44,008 nt of DNA, from contig JBBBWG010028832.1 in assembly GCA_037176905.1 (NCBI GenBank), positions 4,886-48,893 on the forward strand, in the 5' to 3' direction. The first letter of the stretch is position 1; the number at the start of each line of letters is the position of its first letter. Shown in pieces: positions 33,393 through 44,008 of this stretch. The notes below the pieces were generated by a model. It was not told the origin of the DNA and did no database searches. It worked only from the letters and a program-made list of their open reading frames with translations. The position numbers and the translations under genes are program-made. The DNA comes from Azolla pinnata. Taxonomy: Eukaryota; Streptophyta; Polypodiopsida; Salviniales; Salviniaceae.

Positions 33393-36300
33393 TCAAAGCT
33401 TTCTTTGTTCTTGCATCACAGAGGCCATGCTCTTTGTTATCCATATGGCAGTCTCTCTAGATGAAACATTCGACCGTTCGAGACTGAATGGTTGAAGCAC
33501 AATGCCAAGCTCAGACAGGCGTTGCTGATTCAGCATTTGTGCACAAACTTCAAGAAGACCTTCCAATGCCTCTGCACGTTCCTTGTACCAGATGTCATTG
33601 CCTTTCTCCGTAATCTCACAAATTGCATTCTGTTGTTCTACTACCTTATTCACAAAGCTTCCTTCCTGCTTATCGTGTTGATAATCTTGTCTAACGTCAG
33701 ATTTCCACGTCACAGCAATCCTCTCTTTCACCACTTCTTCTGCATCATTCCTTCTAAGTTCTTTCTCATTTTCCTGGATAACATCTTTATCATGCACTGT
33801 TGACTCACATTCGGTAGCATGGTCTATTGTTTTATCATAAATGCCAGTAGTAGTGCCTGAACGATTGGCTTCAACCAGTGAATAGTGAACATTGTTTAGA
33901 TTTGTTGACACACCAGAATCTCTGGGATTCTCTTGTACTCCCTCCACAGGATATGAAGCTTGTTGTGCATATTTAGCAGCATTCTCATTAGTGTTCTTCA
34001 AGGGATTGTTGGCATAAGAGCACGTACAAATGTCTGATACTTCATTTTCTCTTTCATCAGATCTAAGCATTGTGTGTGAACTAACAGTAGAACTGCCACA
34101 TTCAGAGATTCTTTCTATTTCTTCTTCATTGCTGGTTGTTGATTTTTTCTCAATGGTCGTACCCACCTTAACTGACACTTGTACCTCATCATTGAAATCG
34201 GACTGGCTTACAGGTATACAACTTGCCAAATTGTTCATTAGCTCCACATCCTTCACTTTACTTGGAGATAAGTAGGAGAGCACACCATTAGCATCACTAA
34301 CACATTGAGTAGAAAATTTACCAGGAGACAACAGGCTTTTTGGGTCAAAGCTATACCGTGCAAGCTGGCGTTCTGGTGAATTATTTCTTTCAATTGAATC
34401 CACAATTTCTTCAATGTCACTAAGATTTTTCTCACTTGTTCCTTGGCTTTCCACTTCTGGTGCGCTACAGATAAACAATGATGGTTGAAGGGGCATATAT
34501 GGTTCCATTGCAACAATTGTTGGAAAACCATCAGATTGTTCATGCATAGGGTCTGGAACCTTATCTGAACATGGGACGTCATCCCTATCATCTTTATCCC
34601 AATTAGTTTCAGTCTCTGATGAATCCGCATGTACTCTGAGAAAAGAGCTTTGTATTGGAATGCTGTGTATGTCTGATCTATTCCTTTCCGATATGATGGT
34701 AGAAGGCTTCTCTGTACCTAACTCATTTTCCCAACTAGCTGCATGAACTTCACAGCCATCTGAATCTGAGCCATTCTCCACCAGTTGTTTTTGTTTGCAT
34801 CTTCCAAGATTCTGGTGGGCTCTAACGCTAACAATAGGTGAAGCATCATCCTGATGGATTACATTTTTTGAAGGTTTTCTAACCCCATTCATTCCTTTTA
34901 AAGTCCTAGCAGAACCTTTTGGACTCATCTTGTTGACATCCCTACTCTCACATCGTGGTTGCCTAGTATTGGGGCTCTGAGATCTAGTCTGTGACCTATC
35001 AGAGTACCGATTTTTTATATGTATATTTGGGGAGGGTCGCATAGAAGATTCCACATGCTTCCTTGCTTGAGCAATGTATGGCTGTAGATGAGGATGATTC
35101 AACAGTTCTGCAGCCTGTTTAAAATATTGCAACATCTATTCATGAGGAAAATGTGCATGAATAAATTCCATCTTTGCAAAGAAACAGCACTCAAATTGAG
35201 CTTACTGTTGGCCTGTGTTCTGGGTTTTTCCTGAGCATTAGCTTGATGAGACCTTTGCTGCGGATGAAGTGAAGACGAATTGTTATTCACTGGATCATAC
35301 CATAAGATAAAGGAATAGGCGGTTCAATAAAATTCTTACAGAGCAACCGAATAACAGTTCGGTAAAGAAGCAATTGTTGATCTATTGATTTTAGAAATGA
35401 GCCCGGCCATATCCTGTTCCATTCCAATTTATAGACGTGAGAACAAATGCCTCTCCTCATACACATAGAGCTGAGACTGAAAGCAAGCCGTTTCCACACT
35501 TACAAACGCTTTGAACGGAGGTTTATGAGCACACATTTCAAACATGCAGCATCCTGCACGCAAGCGCTTTTCTGATTTCATGTTACATATAGAAATTAAA
35601 ACAAAGTATTGAAATTTTCAAATGAGGATACCCAATGACCAAATGTCTGACTTGAAACCATATGGAATGTCTGCCAACAACTCAGGGCACATATAATTTG
35701 GAGTTCCCACAACCTTCGATACAAAAACTGAAGTCATGAAAACATTTAGTCTGTCAAGTCAATATATTCCTAATTGTTCAGATATCTTACCGACGATGTC
35801 AAATCATCTTCCTTTAGAAGTTTTGCAAAACCAAAATCGCCTGTAGAAATCAACCTCTCACCATAAGCATGCCATTAGAATCGTTTCAAAACAGAAGCTA
35901 TCAGCTCAGCTTACCTAGTTTGACATCTTGGTCCTTCGTAAGAAATATATTGGAGCACTGCAAAATTGCAAGTATTGAACTATTTTTAGTTACAAAAGTC
36001 TTAATTTGAAAGCCAAGGACCCCGGCAACAGAAATAGGCAAACAGACATTCTCTTGTAGTAAAGAAAATGTGAGTGATTTGATGTGTACTCCTAAGAATC
36101 ATCTATAATATGCAGCACCAGCCAATAGTGACAATCCATTCAGAAGTTAACCCGTCGTATTTTGCAAATTAATAGTTGTGTAAAAAAAATCCAAAAGAGA
36201 GGAAGATTTACAGGCAGCGTGAAATGAAATGCTTGCATTCTTTAATAAAGGTATTAATACTTTCCAGGGCCTGGAAACTTCAGATCTGAACATGCAGCAT

Positions 36301-37589
36301 GTAATATAATCCGTAAATGCATGAGAAGACAAAGCACCTTGAGATCTCGATGCATTATATAGTTCGAGTGTAAGTAGTCAAGCGCCAATAGTAATTGTGC
36401 AAACCATTTGCATATTTTCTGTATTCATTGGAAAGTGATTGTATTAATGTCAATGACATTACAAATATGGTACAAAAACAGTAGCATTAATAATACATGT
36501 CAAGTATGAACTCACCTCTTCAGTAAACAAAACACCATTCGACTTCCGGATAACCTCAGCTCTGCATAATTTAAAGGGTCAGAGTAAAAAAGTTTGCATC
36601 AATTATGGCGCACATTATTTTCAAAGAACAACTTTTTAGCAGAGAAACTTACAAATCCCCCCCTTCACAAAATCCTGTGACGATGCAAACATAACAACCC
36701 TGCAAAAACCGAATAGATTGAGCACGAACAAAAGTACTGTTTAGCGTTTACAAGGTGGAGTCTAGACTTCTCCAAGAGAGTAAAATAGTGTCCCTATATT
36801 TACCTTTTCTACCCAAGAGTCCTTGTGCTCAACGATATAGGGATGCTGCAATCTGGCTATTAGCTCCATCTGCATATAGCTTGAAGCCCAAACATGAGGA
36901 GCAGGAAATATGATTATAGCCTGTACTAACTTACATCACAAAGAAATGTGAGACCTCTTGATGTGCAGAGCGACGATTCCGATCTGTTTGGCGAGCTATA
37001 CTGATTTTCTTCAGCACATACCTTTGAAAACTCAGAACATGGTTGAAAAACAATGAGAAGGAGAAGATTTGCAATACAGCATTGTTTCCGTAATATATAA
37101 ACAGAAACCCGAGCAGGGGAATTCTCCTAACAACTTTGCAGAACAACGCGTGAAAGTAGGAAAATTTAGAGGTTAATCACATAACCTAGAAGACAACACT
37201 CCCTAGTTAAGATGTGCAAAGCCGAGATGAAAAACCAGGTTAAACAGAATCCCTAAAACACAAGTTTCCAGACCTAAAGCAAGAGGGAGAACACTGGCAC
37301 AGCCAAACCCTAAACTTTGATAGGCATACATTTTCTCTGCCTACTTAGCCAGATCCAGATCCAGACGAGCATTTTGCATGCGAGTAACAAAGAACCAGAA
37401 TAGAGATGTGCCGTCAGCAAGTCTAGACTTCTATTCAGACAGAATTTAAACGCTATATTGCAAGAAGAAATTCAGATCAAGAGCTTACTTTTTCCGCTCA
37501 AGTTTGTGAGTCACAAGAATAGCATTCCCGAATCCACCTCTCCCAACCTGTTCCATGGATTCATACTGATCCAACTTTGATTCCGCCAT
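33393..37589 (-). CDS. NEK: NIMA-related serine/threonine kinase, thirteen exons, 826 aa
   Basis: Exons: 37589-37489, 37021-36955, 36869-36804, 36699-36653, 36561-36516, 36418-36338, 35957-35915, 35840-35791, 35713-35632, 35553-35504, 35413-35340, 35257-35206, 35114-33393. All junctions are GT/AG with agreeing phases. Kinase domain about residues 9-266: glycine loop GRGGFG (16-21), ATP lysine in YVLKK (K38), catalytic HRDLK (132-136), DFG (152-154), activation segment [11 protein letters not shown] (168-178), then SDIWSLGCC. RRSAHQEMELI and [14 protein letters not shown] are typical of plant NEKs. A long polar linker follows. The last ~65 residues ([27 protein letters not shown]) match the conserved C-terminal region of the NEK5/NEK6 group, which acts on microtubules and directional cell growth. 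All catalytic residues are present. The final exon holds 573 codons, most of the regulatory tail. Confidence 0.95.
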
Positions 37590-38240
37590 GACCAATACAG
37601 AGAGAAAAAGGTTATTTTTCCCGGTTATATCTTATTTTGATCTTGATCGAACAGAGGAATCCGCAACTTTCAGCAGTTTTTTATCAGGTTTCGTACGTAA
37701 ATAGGCGGGAGGCATGACCATAACTCTGCAGAATGATAGGAGAAAGACATCAATCAGCGTATAATCATGAGAAGCAGTCATCAATAATCTCCGAGAGACA
37801 TAATGTATTTGATTCTTCAGTGCATAGCTACAGCTAAGCAGTGGTTATGGCTACTTGTAGAAGTTAGCTCAGAAAAAGAGCAGATAGTTTTTCCTGACAT
37901 GGAAAAAGGGGAAAGCTATGGTGACTAGCGTTGCAGGCGAGGTTATGACTAAAGCATGAAACTTCAAAGCAAAGCAAGACGATAATTGTGAGAGGATTCA
38001 GAGCGGAAGCAACTGATGATGAGGATTAAATCAACTGGCGTTGGCGAACTCGATATTCAGAAAAACTCAGAGAGATGCAACTTAAGGAAGTTTCAGGCTA
38101 GAAGGTGACAAGATTATCGAAGAAGCAAGGAAGGAGAAGAAGAAAAAGAAGCAGAAGAAGAAGACGATGCGAGGATTAACCAGATGCTGTGGAAATTTGA
38201 CTTCTTCCGTTCGCTTTACTTCAGCTGCACCAGCTTCTTC
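37590..38240. other. NEK promoter and leader region
   Basis: No coding exon is supported. On the minus strand the stretch is pyrimidine-rich (CT/CTT), as expected for a plant leader; a leader intron is possible because a CTGCAG acceptor-like site lies near 37727. Beyond that, nothing is resolved. Confidence 0.4.
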
Positions 38241-38445
38241 TTCGTCTTCTTCTTCTTCTTCTGATTATGAATCTCCTGCCTCGCGTTCTTCTTAATTCTC
38301 CTGCTTATTATTCTTCCCCTTTCTCCTTTATTATTTCTAGATCTTCTTCTTATGATTCTGATTCTTCTTCGTTTCCTGATTACGATTCTTCTTCTGCTTT
38401 GCCTGCTTATTCTTCTCCTTCTGATTCTGGTCCTCCTGCTTATCT

Positions 38446-38477
<32 letters not shown>

Positions 38478-38720
38478 TGCTGCTGCTGCTGCTGCTGCTG
38501 GCTATGATTCTGGTTCCTCCGCTAATTCATTATTCATTCGCAGCTCCAGCTCCCCAGATCCTGTGGCCCGACGATGATTCTCCTGCTTATTCTTTTGATT
38601 CTTCTTCGTCTTCTTCTTCTTGAAGCTTCTTCTTCTGCTACTGCTGCTGCTGCTGCTGGCTATGATTCAGATTCCTCCTCTAATTCATCATTCATTGCCA
38701 GCCACAGCTCGCCAGATCCT
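38240..38720. repeat. CTT/CTG-rich tract containing an imperfect tandem duplication
   Basis: TTC/CTT and CTG trinucleotide runs (for example 38461-38502) are embedded in a repeated module of about 165-170 bp. CTGCTGCTGGCTATGATTC, TTCCTCC-CTAATTCAT-ATTCATT, GC-AGC-CCAG and CCAGATCCTG occur twice (near 38480-38565 and 38645-38720). The open frame on the + strand is Ser/Leu/Ala-rich low complexity, so I do not call it a gene. Confidence 0.8.
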
Positions 38721-38865
38721 GCGCTCCCGGTGACTATAATCGTAATCTGCTACCGAAGATCGATCCGAGCAGGAGGCGGCAGCTCGATCCAGCGCATCAT
38801 CTGCCACGGCAACCTCCAGTGAAGTCCGATCCAGGGGCGGGTGGAGTGCGTGAAAGGCGCAATTG

Positions 38866-39545
38866 CTAGAGACGGATCTGGGAGGCAAGGATTTTCAGAT
38901 TCCTTCCGCCATAGCTACGGGGGAACGCTCTCCTTCGCAGCGCAATTGCTAGAGATGGATCTTGCAGGCAAAGGATTTTCAGATTCCTTCCGCCATAGCG
39001 ACGCGGAACGCTCTCCTTCGCAGCGCAATTGCTAGGGACGGATCTGGCAGGCAAAGGATTTTCAGATTCCTCCCGCCATAGCCACGGCGAACGCAAGGAT
39101 TTTCAGAATCCTTCCACTATAGCTACGGAGAACGCAAGGATTCTCAGATTCCTCCTTCCACCAAAAGCTACGGGGAACGCAAGGATTTTCGGATTCCTTC
39201 CGCCATAGCCACAGGGAACGCGAGGACTTCCAGATTCCTTCCAGCCATAGCTCCGGGGGAACGCTCTCCTTCGCAGCGCGGTTGCGAGAGATGGATCTTG
39301 CAGGCAAAGGATTCTCAGTCTCAGATGCCTTCCGCCATAGCTACGGGGGAACGCAAGGATTTTCGGATTCCTTCCGCGATAGCCACGGGGAACGCGAGGA
39401 CTTCCAGATTCCTTCCTGCCGTAGCTCCGGGGGAACGCTCTCCTTCGCAGCGCAGTTGCGAGAGATGGATCTTGCAGGCAAAGGATTCTCAGTCTCAGAT
39501 TCCTTCCGCCATAGCTACGGGGGAACGCTCTCCTTCGCTGGCGCA
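38866..39545. repeat. Two-level tandem array (~42-bp cores within ~83-bp units)
   Basis: A core of about 42 bp (CAAGGATTTTCAGATTCC, TTCCGCCATAGC, ACGGGGGAAC) occurs about eleven times. Some cores are directly adjacent; others are separated by a linker (GCTCTCCTTCGCAGCGC, then TTGC-AGAGATGGATCTTGCAG) to give an ~83-bp unit. The order is long, long, run of five cores, long, run of three cores, long. Repeats are similar enough to suggest recent or ongoing homogenisation. Confidence 0.93.
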
Positions 39546-39562
39546 GAAGACTCAGACAGACG

Positions 39563-39566
<4 letters not shown>

Positions 39567-39626
<60 letters not shown>

Positions 39627-39630
39627 GAGA
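39567..39630. repeat. (GA)n microsatellite
   Basis: About 64 bases of GA with one GGGA interruption near 39615, directly after the tandem array. Confidence 0.95.
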
Positions 39631-41869
39631 AATATTTTTACGAAAACCAAAAAAGAATTTTCTAGAGAGAGGAAAATGGTAGAGAGAGGAAAATGGTAGA
39701 GAGAGAATATTGGGATGATGACGACGGTGATGGTGACGGCCCAAGCGCATTTAATTTTAATTTTAATTTTAATATTGAATTTTCCGGGGGAGAAAAAAAC
39801 AAGAACTCCCATTCAATGATTTTAACGAACTCGCATTCATTTCAGTATATAATGGCATGTTTTTTTAAATATTATGTTTATATTTTATTTATTTATTTAT
39901 TTATATATTTATTTATTTATTTACAGGGCGGATTACCAATAAAAACGTGTAACAAAACTGCAAATTATCTTTTAACGAATGCTAAAATTTTATCACTAAT
40001 TACAGATTAACGCCTCAACCCCCACTAAACATTAACACCCAATTGCTTCCCTTAATACTAACTGTCATTTGATTTCGTTCCCGATCGCTTCCCACTTCAT
40101 TGATTCTGGTCGATTTCCTTACTATATATTCAATCGACAAAAGTCGGCAGTGTTTTAGAACCTAATCAACTGGTTAGATACTAATTAATCAACTAATTGA
40201 GCGTTACTTTTTGAAGCTAGACGTAAATTTTTGTAATTCAAGTTTAAGTTACTGGTTAAAATGAAATTGGTAAGCATTGTTTTGATAATTTTCCTATATA
40301 TTGCTTTCTTTCGATCTTTGTATATTTAAGTTTTAAACTGTAATTTAGACACACATCTTTTTATGCGTACCAAAGAGCAACTTGACTTTTGTTGCTTAAT
40401 TTAGATCCTCCTTAGGGCACTGATTACACATAATTAACGCTCCTAATTACGTTTAGAGTGCTCACCAGCAGTCGGTGCAAGCACAAATCACATTGAGAGA
40501 GGGGGGCGGAAGTAAAGCCGCGTTTAAGAGGAAAGGGGAGATTAGACACGAGTAATCAAGGGATTAAGGAGAGGATAAATCGATCGATTGGCAAATCAAG
40601 GAAGTGGGCACTATAGCAATGAGAAGCAAAGATGTCTTGAAGAGCACTTAACAATCATCACCTTTCTAAGCAATCAAAAATCATAACTCGCAAAACTATT
40701 TGGGGACTGCTTGCTAGCACCGTATCTGTTTCCCCTTTCTCCTTTTTACTTCAACAGCGGTCAAGGATCTGGAATTCGCAGACGATACCATCTCATGGAA
40801 AAATCTCCCTCAATTTCCTGTTCTGCTCTCTGTTCATCGTCGAACTTACAGAAGAAAGGCAATCAATTAACGCGTTCATTCATGGATTCTCCGCAAGGTG
40901 TCAGGCGAACGGTAGATGAGCCATTTTCTACTCATCATAAGATCCATGTACATTGCACAGTGTACATGTACGTACGTACATACGTATGCATAGAAGCTCG
41001 ACAGGGTGCTGATTTTTTACTCCATGCCAGTTGTTTGCAATCGACATTGAGGCAAGAAATCGAAGCCAAGCCCTTTCTTTTGTAAGCCACAGAGAGCTCA
41101 AGCTCTAAACCATGCACGGCGAGTGAGTTACTTCCCTCTTCATCATCATCTTCTTCTTCTTCTACTTCTTGTTCTTTACACAAGAAAGCCCTCGTGTCGG
41201 ATTCGAGCATTTATAAGCATGAGTCAAAGGTCTGACATCTGCGCGAGAATACCTGCGCCGTGATTTCATGACATTGGCTTCACTTCATTGTTCAGTAAAA
41301 AAAAAAGCAGCTTGGAGTGGCAGATGGGGGCGATCCATCGCGGCAACGAAAGGGGCTTTTGGCTTTGGCTTTGGCTTTGGATTTGGCTTTGGATTTGGCT
41401 TTGGATTTGCACTTTTCTCCCGATTCGCATAGATCAGGTAGGTAGCAACTTCCATTTTACAACAAGAAGATACACAACACTAGTAATAGTAATGCACACA
41501 AAAACAACACTAGAAGAAAGGGTATACCCGCACAAAGGACTCCATGAGTTGGTTGAAAGCTGATCATCTGTGGCGGCTGATTCGGGATGCCTTTTTTGTT
41601 TTCGAGGTAAAGAACATATGGTCTTCTCCTTAGCTAATCTAATCTAATCAAGTGCATGATATATTTCTGATTCCATGCCACTTACCTCCTTTCTGCACTC
41701 GGGCTGCGAATCCAGGCGTCTGTCTGATCTGCGATCACATTTCGCGATGATTCCGATGATCGTCACCACCACCACCACCACCCACAATCCAATCCAATCT
41801 TTTCCCAACTCTCGAGGAATCTCTCTCGCCCGTTCAAAACATGCTCCGGTTCTGAGTAATTCTAATCCT
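39631..41869. other. Intergenic, AT-rich, simple repeats, no supported gene
   Basis: Contains TTTTAA units near 39750-39775, an ATTT run near 39885-39925, an imperfect GTAC/ATAC palindromic stretch near 40948-40988, and a GGCTTT/GGATTT hexamer run near 41347-41409. On the minus strand 41204-40935 stays open with an acidic stretch (EEEEDDDEEG), but there is no family feature or clear splice partner, so it is not called. Confidence 0.45.
41347..41409. repeat. GGCTTT/GGATTT hexanucleotide repeat
   Basis: About ten units alternating GGCTTT and GGATTT. On the + strand it reads Leu-Trp/Ile-Trp repeats within a short open frame, judged a by-product of the six-base period. Confidence 0.85.
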
Positions 41870-42439
41870 CTATTTTATAACGATATAGGTACATACATGA
41901 GGCTGTAAATAACTGAACACTGACCATGGATCGCTGCCCAATGTACTCTTCTTACGATAGTAGCTCTCAATGTCGGCTTGAGAAATCCAACCTCCTATCT
42001 CAACGTTCGCTTGAAAAATCCAACCGCCGTTGGTGCTCTCACGCAACTCAAGACCAGTGATAGGACTTTGAACTGGATCTGTAAAACCCTGATTTCCGCC
42101 TAATGCTCCCCCCACAATTCAAGATAAAAAGATGCGATGAATTTCAGCAGTTGTTTCTTAGAACAATAAAATACACTTACCAGCGTCTTTCTTAGTTACC
42201 ATCTTCTCCTTTGGCTTTGTATTGCAGCTTTGATTTTTGACTTCGAAATTTGCTCCCTCGATTTCTGCCAAACTTTGATCAATCAGTGAATAATATGCTA
42301 GTAGAGTACCAAATTTGCATAAACCTGAATGAATTAGCACTCAGCTTCAACATCAATCTCGCCAAATTACGAGACTCAGATTCCACAGCATAAAACAGGT
42401 ATGATACTGTGCACTCTTTCGGTACATAACCCAAAATAT
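41870..42439 (-). CDS. Tentative exons of an unidentified gene (incomplete model)
   Basis: Three segments have good splice borders and protein-like frames. 42439-42325 reads ILGYVPKECTVSYLFYAVES and LARLMLKLSANSF (37 codons, acceptor TCTCAG, donor GTTTAT). 42264-42200 reads a basic stretch if joined in phase to the first; an alternative donor at 42181 (GTAAGT) fits another frame (IEGANFEVKNQ...KKDAG). 42078-41870 reads DPVQSPITGLELRESTNGG, then WIFQANVEIGGWISQADIES, to a TAG stop. Both versions of the middle exon leave phase 1, matching the last exon. The upstream end is unresolved; a short possible exon ending at a GTGAGT donor near 42765 could join in phase. I do not recognise the product. 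It may be part of the same gene as the exons to the right. Confidence 0.38.
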
Positions 42440-42899
42440 CTGAGAAAGGCGGGACCCTTCATTACATGTTAGAAACCATGGAGAATATCTAGAGTTGATT
42501 ACACTTCAGTTCCATGTTCAGAAACATGGGTTAACATCAACTGCTAGTGCAGCTCTCCATGAGGGAAGCCAAGTGCTTTCAAGCAAAACTATTACATAAT
42601 GGTCAAATCATGAAACGCTTTCTCAGAATCTTCAACCACTGGGCAAAAAAACATCATCAACAGTTCTTCCGAGACCACTTAATTTAATCGAACCTTTGAT
42701 TCATACTATAAGCCCCTCGATCAGGAAAATATTAGAAGTACTTTTAAGGCAGAGCATATACTCACTTCCATAAAATGTCCGGCATTCGGTAAGTTTCAGC
42801 GAAAATATATTTTGGGTTCGCTGATTGAGAACGAAAACGCACAGATGACCAGAGCAATGCAAATAAATGACCAATTTTACAAAAAGTAACTTCAAGACC

Positions 42900-43603
42900 T
42901 CATTCAGAAAGGCTGCCAACGGGTCCTCCAATTGCTTTTGGATCCCTCCTCTTCTCCATAACCTTCATATGTGCTCTCTCTATTTGCTAATCAGCCACCA
43001 AAAGCAAAAGAGCAATTCAATCATCAAAGACGACATTCGCCACTGATTTCTTTTATACCTGTGTTGTTTGACCATATACCATTACATAATAGGAAGTAGT
43101 GGCACTCCTTGATTCAAGCTGCTTCCCGTCCAAACATAAATGGCTAGTGAGGTAACCAAGCTTTCCTAATCAAGACTAGTCTTTTATCATGACTTCAACA
43201 GCCACAATCAGGCTCGATGTACAGAAAACGGGAGTTTGCAATCACCTCAAAAAGCAGAAATTTTTTTGTGGGAGAGACTGCTCAATCTCCAAACATGGTT
43301 CGCATCATGCTGATCTCACTTGCCAGGACTCCATGAATGTCCTTTTCCCTGTACCTTGTGCAGGAGTAAAGGTGTGGCGAAAATGGTTGCCTTGGCCCTA
43401 GAAACCTTGGCCCTAGAAAGTTTTCCTCATCTTTGAAGCTTGGAATATTCACAACTAAATCTGGGAGGATTTCATGTTGCATTCTGTTGACGAGAATACC
43501 CATTGGCTGGAGGTTTTGATCTCTTTCTCCTGACAATATTTTGACCATTAGAAGCACTGCATCTTGGACATATGTACTCAAGCCCATCTGTTTTAGCATA
43601 CTC
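42900..43603 (-). CDS. Tentative 3' exons of a gene entering from the right, possible PHD-finger end
   Basis: A phase-consistent chain of four segments: 43603-43500, 43412-43355, 43118-43059 and 42986-42900 (TGA). The first reads EYAKTDGLEYICPRCSASNG followed by a basic stretch (RRKRSKPPAN). The final Cys-x2-Cys with preceding aromatic residue resembles the end of a PHD-type zinc finger; the earlier zinc ligands would lie beyond the window. The next segments read AKVSRAKATIFATPLLLHK, then TTSYYVMVYGQTTQ, then IERAHMKVMEKRRDPKAIGG. No upstream exon was found up to 44008, so the gene is partial. Alternative frames stay open across 43282-43629 and 42701-42931, so the model is uncertain. It could also terminate inside the first segment. 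Confidence 0.35.
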
Positions 43604-44008
43604 CTGAAGTTGAACAGAAAGAAATCCAAATTAATCTAAACCCCTGGCACAACATTAGTTATCATTTTCAACTAAATTCTTCAAGATGCCCAAATATATA
43701 ATAAAAATGTTCCTGAAAATCATTAGGAAACCATAAATACTCAGCTATGGGCTCAGAGATGTACACAAATGAAGGAAAAGAAACTCTACAAAGATGCAAG
43801 GTAAGCCGCAACTATTTGCAATGCAGGACAGAAACAGCAAGACAAAACACAGTAGTGTACACTAGGAGTAAACAAGTGCCTTTTCTAATGCTTACTGTGG
43901 TTTCAGACCTTATCTCAGAAGCATTTTGCTCAAGACTGCTTTTGGCCTACTAAGATCAAGTCTGTTAACACATTTTTTTGTATTGGTGTGGATGAGCAAC
44001 TATTATCA
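43604..44008. other. Right edge, probable intron or spacer
   Basis: AT-rich sequence with no convincing exon on either strand. If the PHD-like exon to the left is real, this is likely its upstream intron. Confidence 0.35.

Noticed and set aside
39103-39812. 215-codon minus-strand frame and plus-strand frames of 127-133 codons
   Set aside because: They read the tandem array and the GA microsatellite; a period near a multiple of three keeps frames open on both strands.
40711-41210. Two overlapping frames (124 codons + and 91 codons -), the latter with an acidic run
   Set aside because: No homology-like motif, and the acidic run comes from a TCT/TCA trinucleotide tract; no supported splice partner.

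Overview
This window looks like nuclear DNA of a land plant. It carries plant-type genes with GT/AG introns: an ORM/ORMDL sphingolipid regulator, a NIMA-related (NEK) kinase, a DUF1005 protein and two long PLS-class pentatricopeptide-repeat (PPR) proteins. Microsatellites and low-copy tandem duplications are common between them. A fern or other seed-free plant is my guess from the intronless PPR genes with nine P motifs each, but no marker here settles it. I see no prokaryotic feature, CRISPR array, or recognisable LTR or DNA transposon.

Layout. 1-3.4 kb: AT-rich, no supported gene. 3.5-7.4 kb (+): a ten-exon gene for a 613-aa basic, probably nuclear protein that I do not recognise. 8.3-11.0 kb (-): a two-exon DUF1005 gene with an Asn-Pro tract encoded by telomere-like hexamers. 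11.2-13.6 kb: GAAGAAA repeats around a 100-N gap, a TG/ATGT tract and a ~45-bp minisatellite. 13.8-16.8 kb (+): intronless PPR gene 1. 18.4-21.6 kb (-): three-exon ORM gene, with a TTAGGG array and a second 100-N gap just upstream of its start. 22-25.4 kb: duplicated, low-complexity DNA without a supported gene. 25.4-26.9 kb (-): two-exon gene for a 93-aa protein. 27.8-31.1 kb (-): intronless PPR gene 2, preceded by tandem repeats. 33.4-37.6 kb (-): thirteen-exon NEK kinase gene. 37.6-41.8 kb: repeat-rich intergenic DNA, including a two-level tandem array. 41.9-43.6 kb (-): tentative exons of one or two unidentified genes, one of which may enter from beyond the right edge.

The genes do not form a pathway. 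Expected roles are ER sphingolipid control (ORM), organelle RNA editing (the two PPRs, both lacking a DYW deaminase) and cytoskeletal or growth signalling (NEK). The most unusual features are telomere-like repeats, once exonised into DUF1005 and once upstream of ORM; a second assembly gap flanked by an identical 77-bp sequence, so probably artificial; and short-period tandem duplications in most intergenic spaces. Gene models were built by hand from splice signals and frame consistency. No search or transcript data were available.
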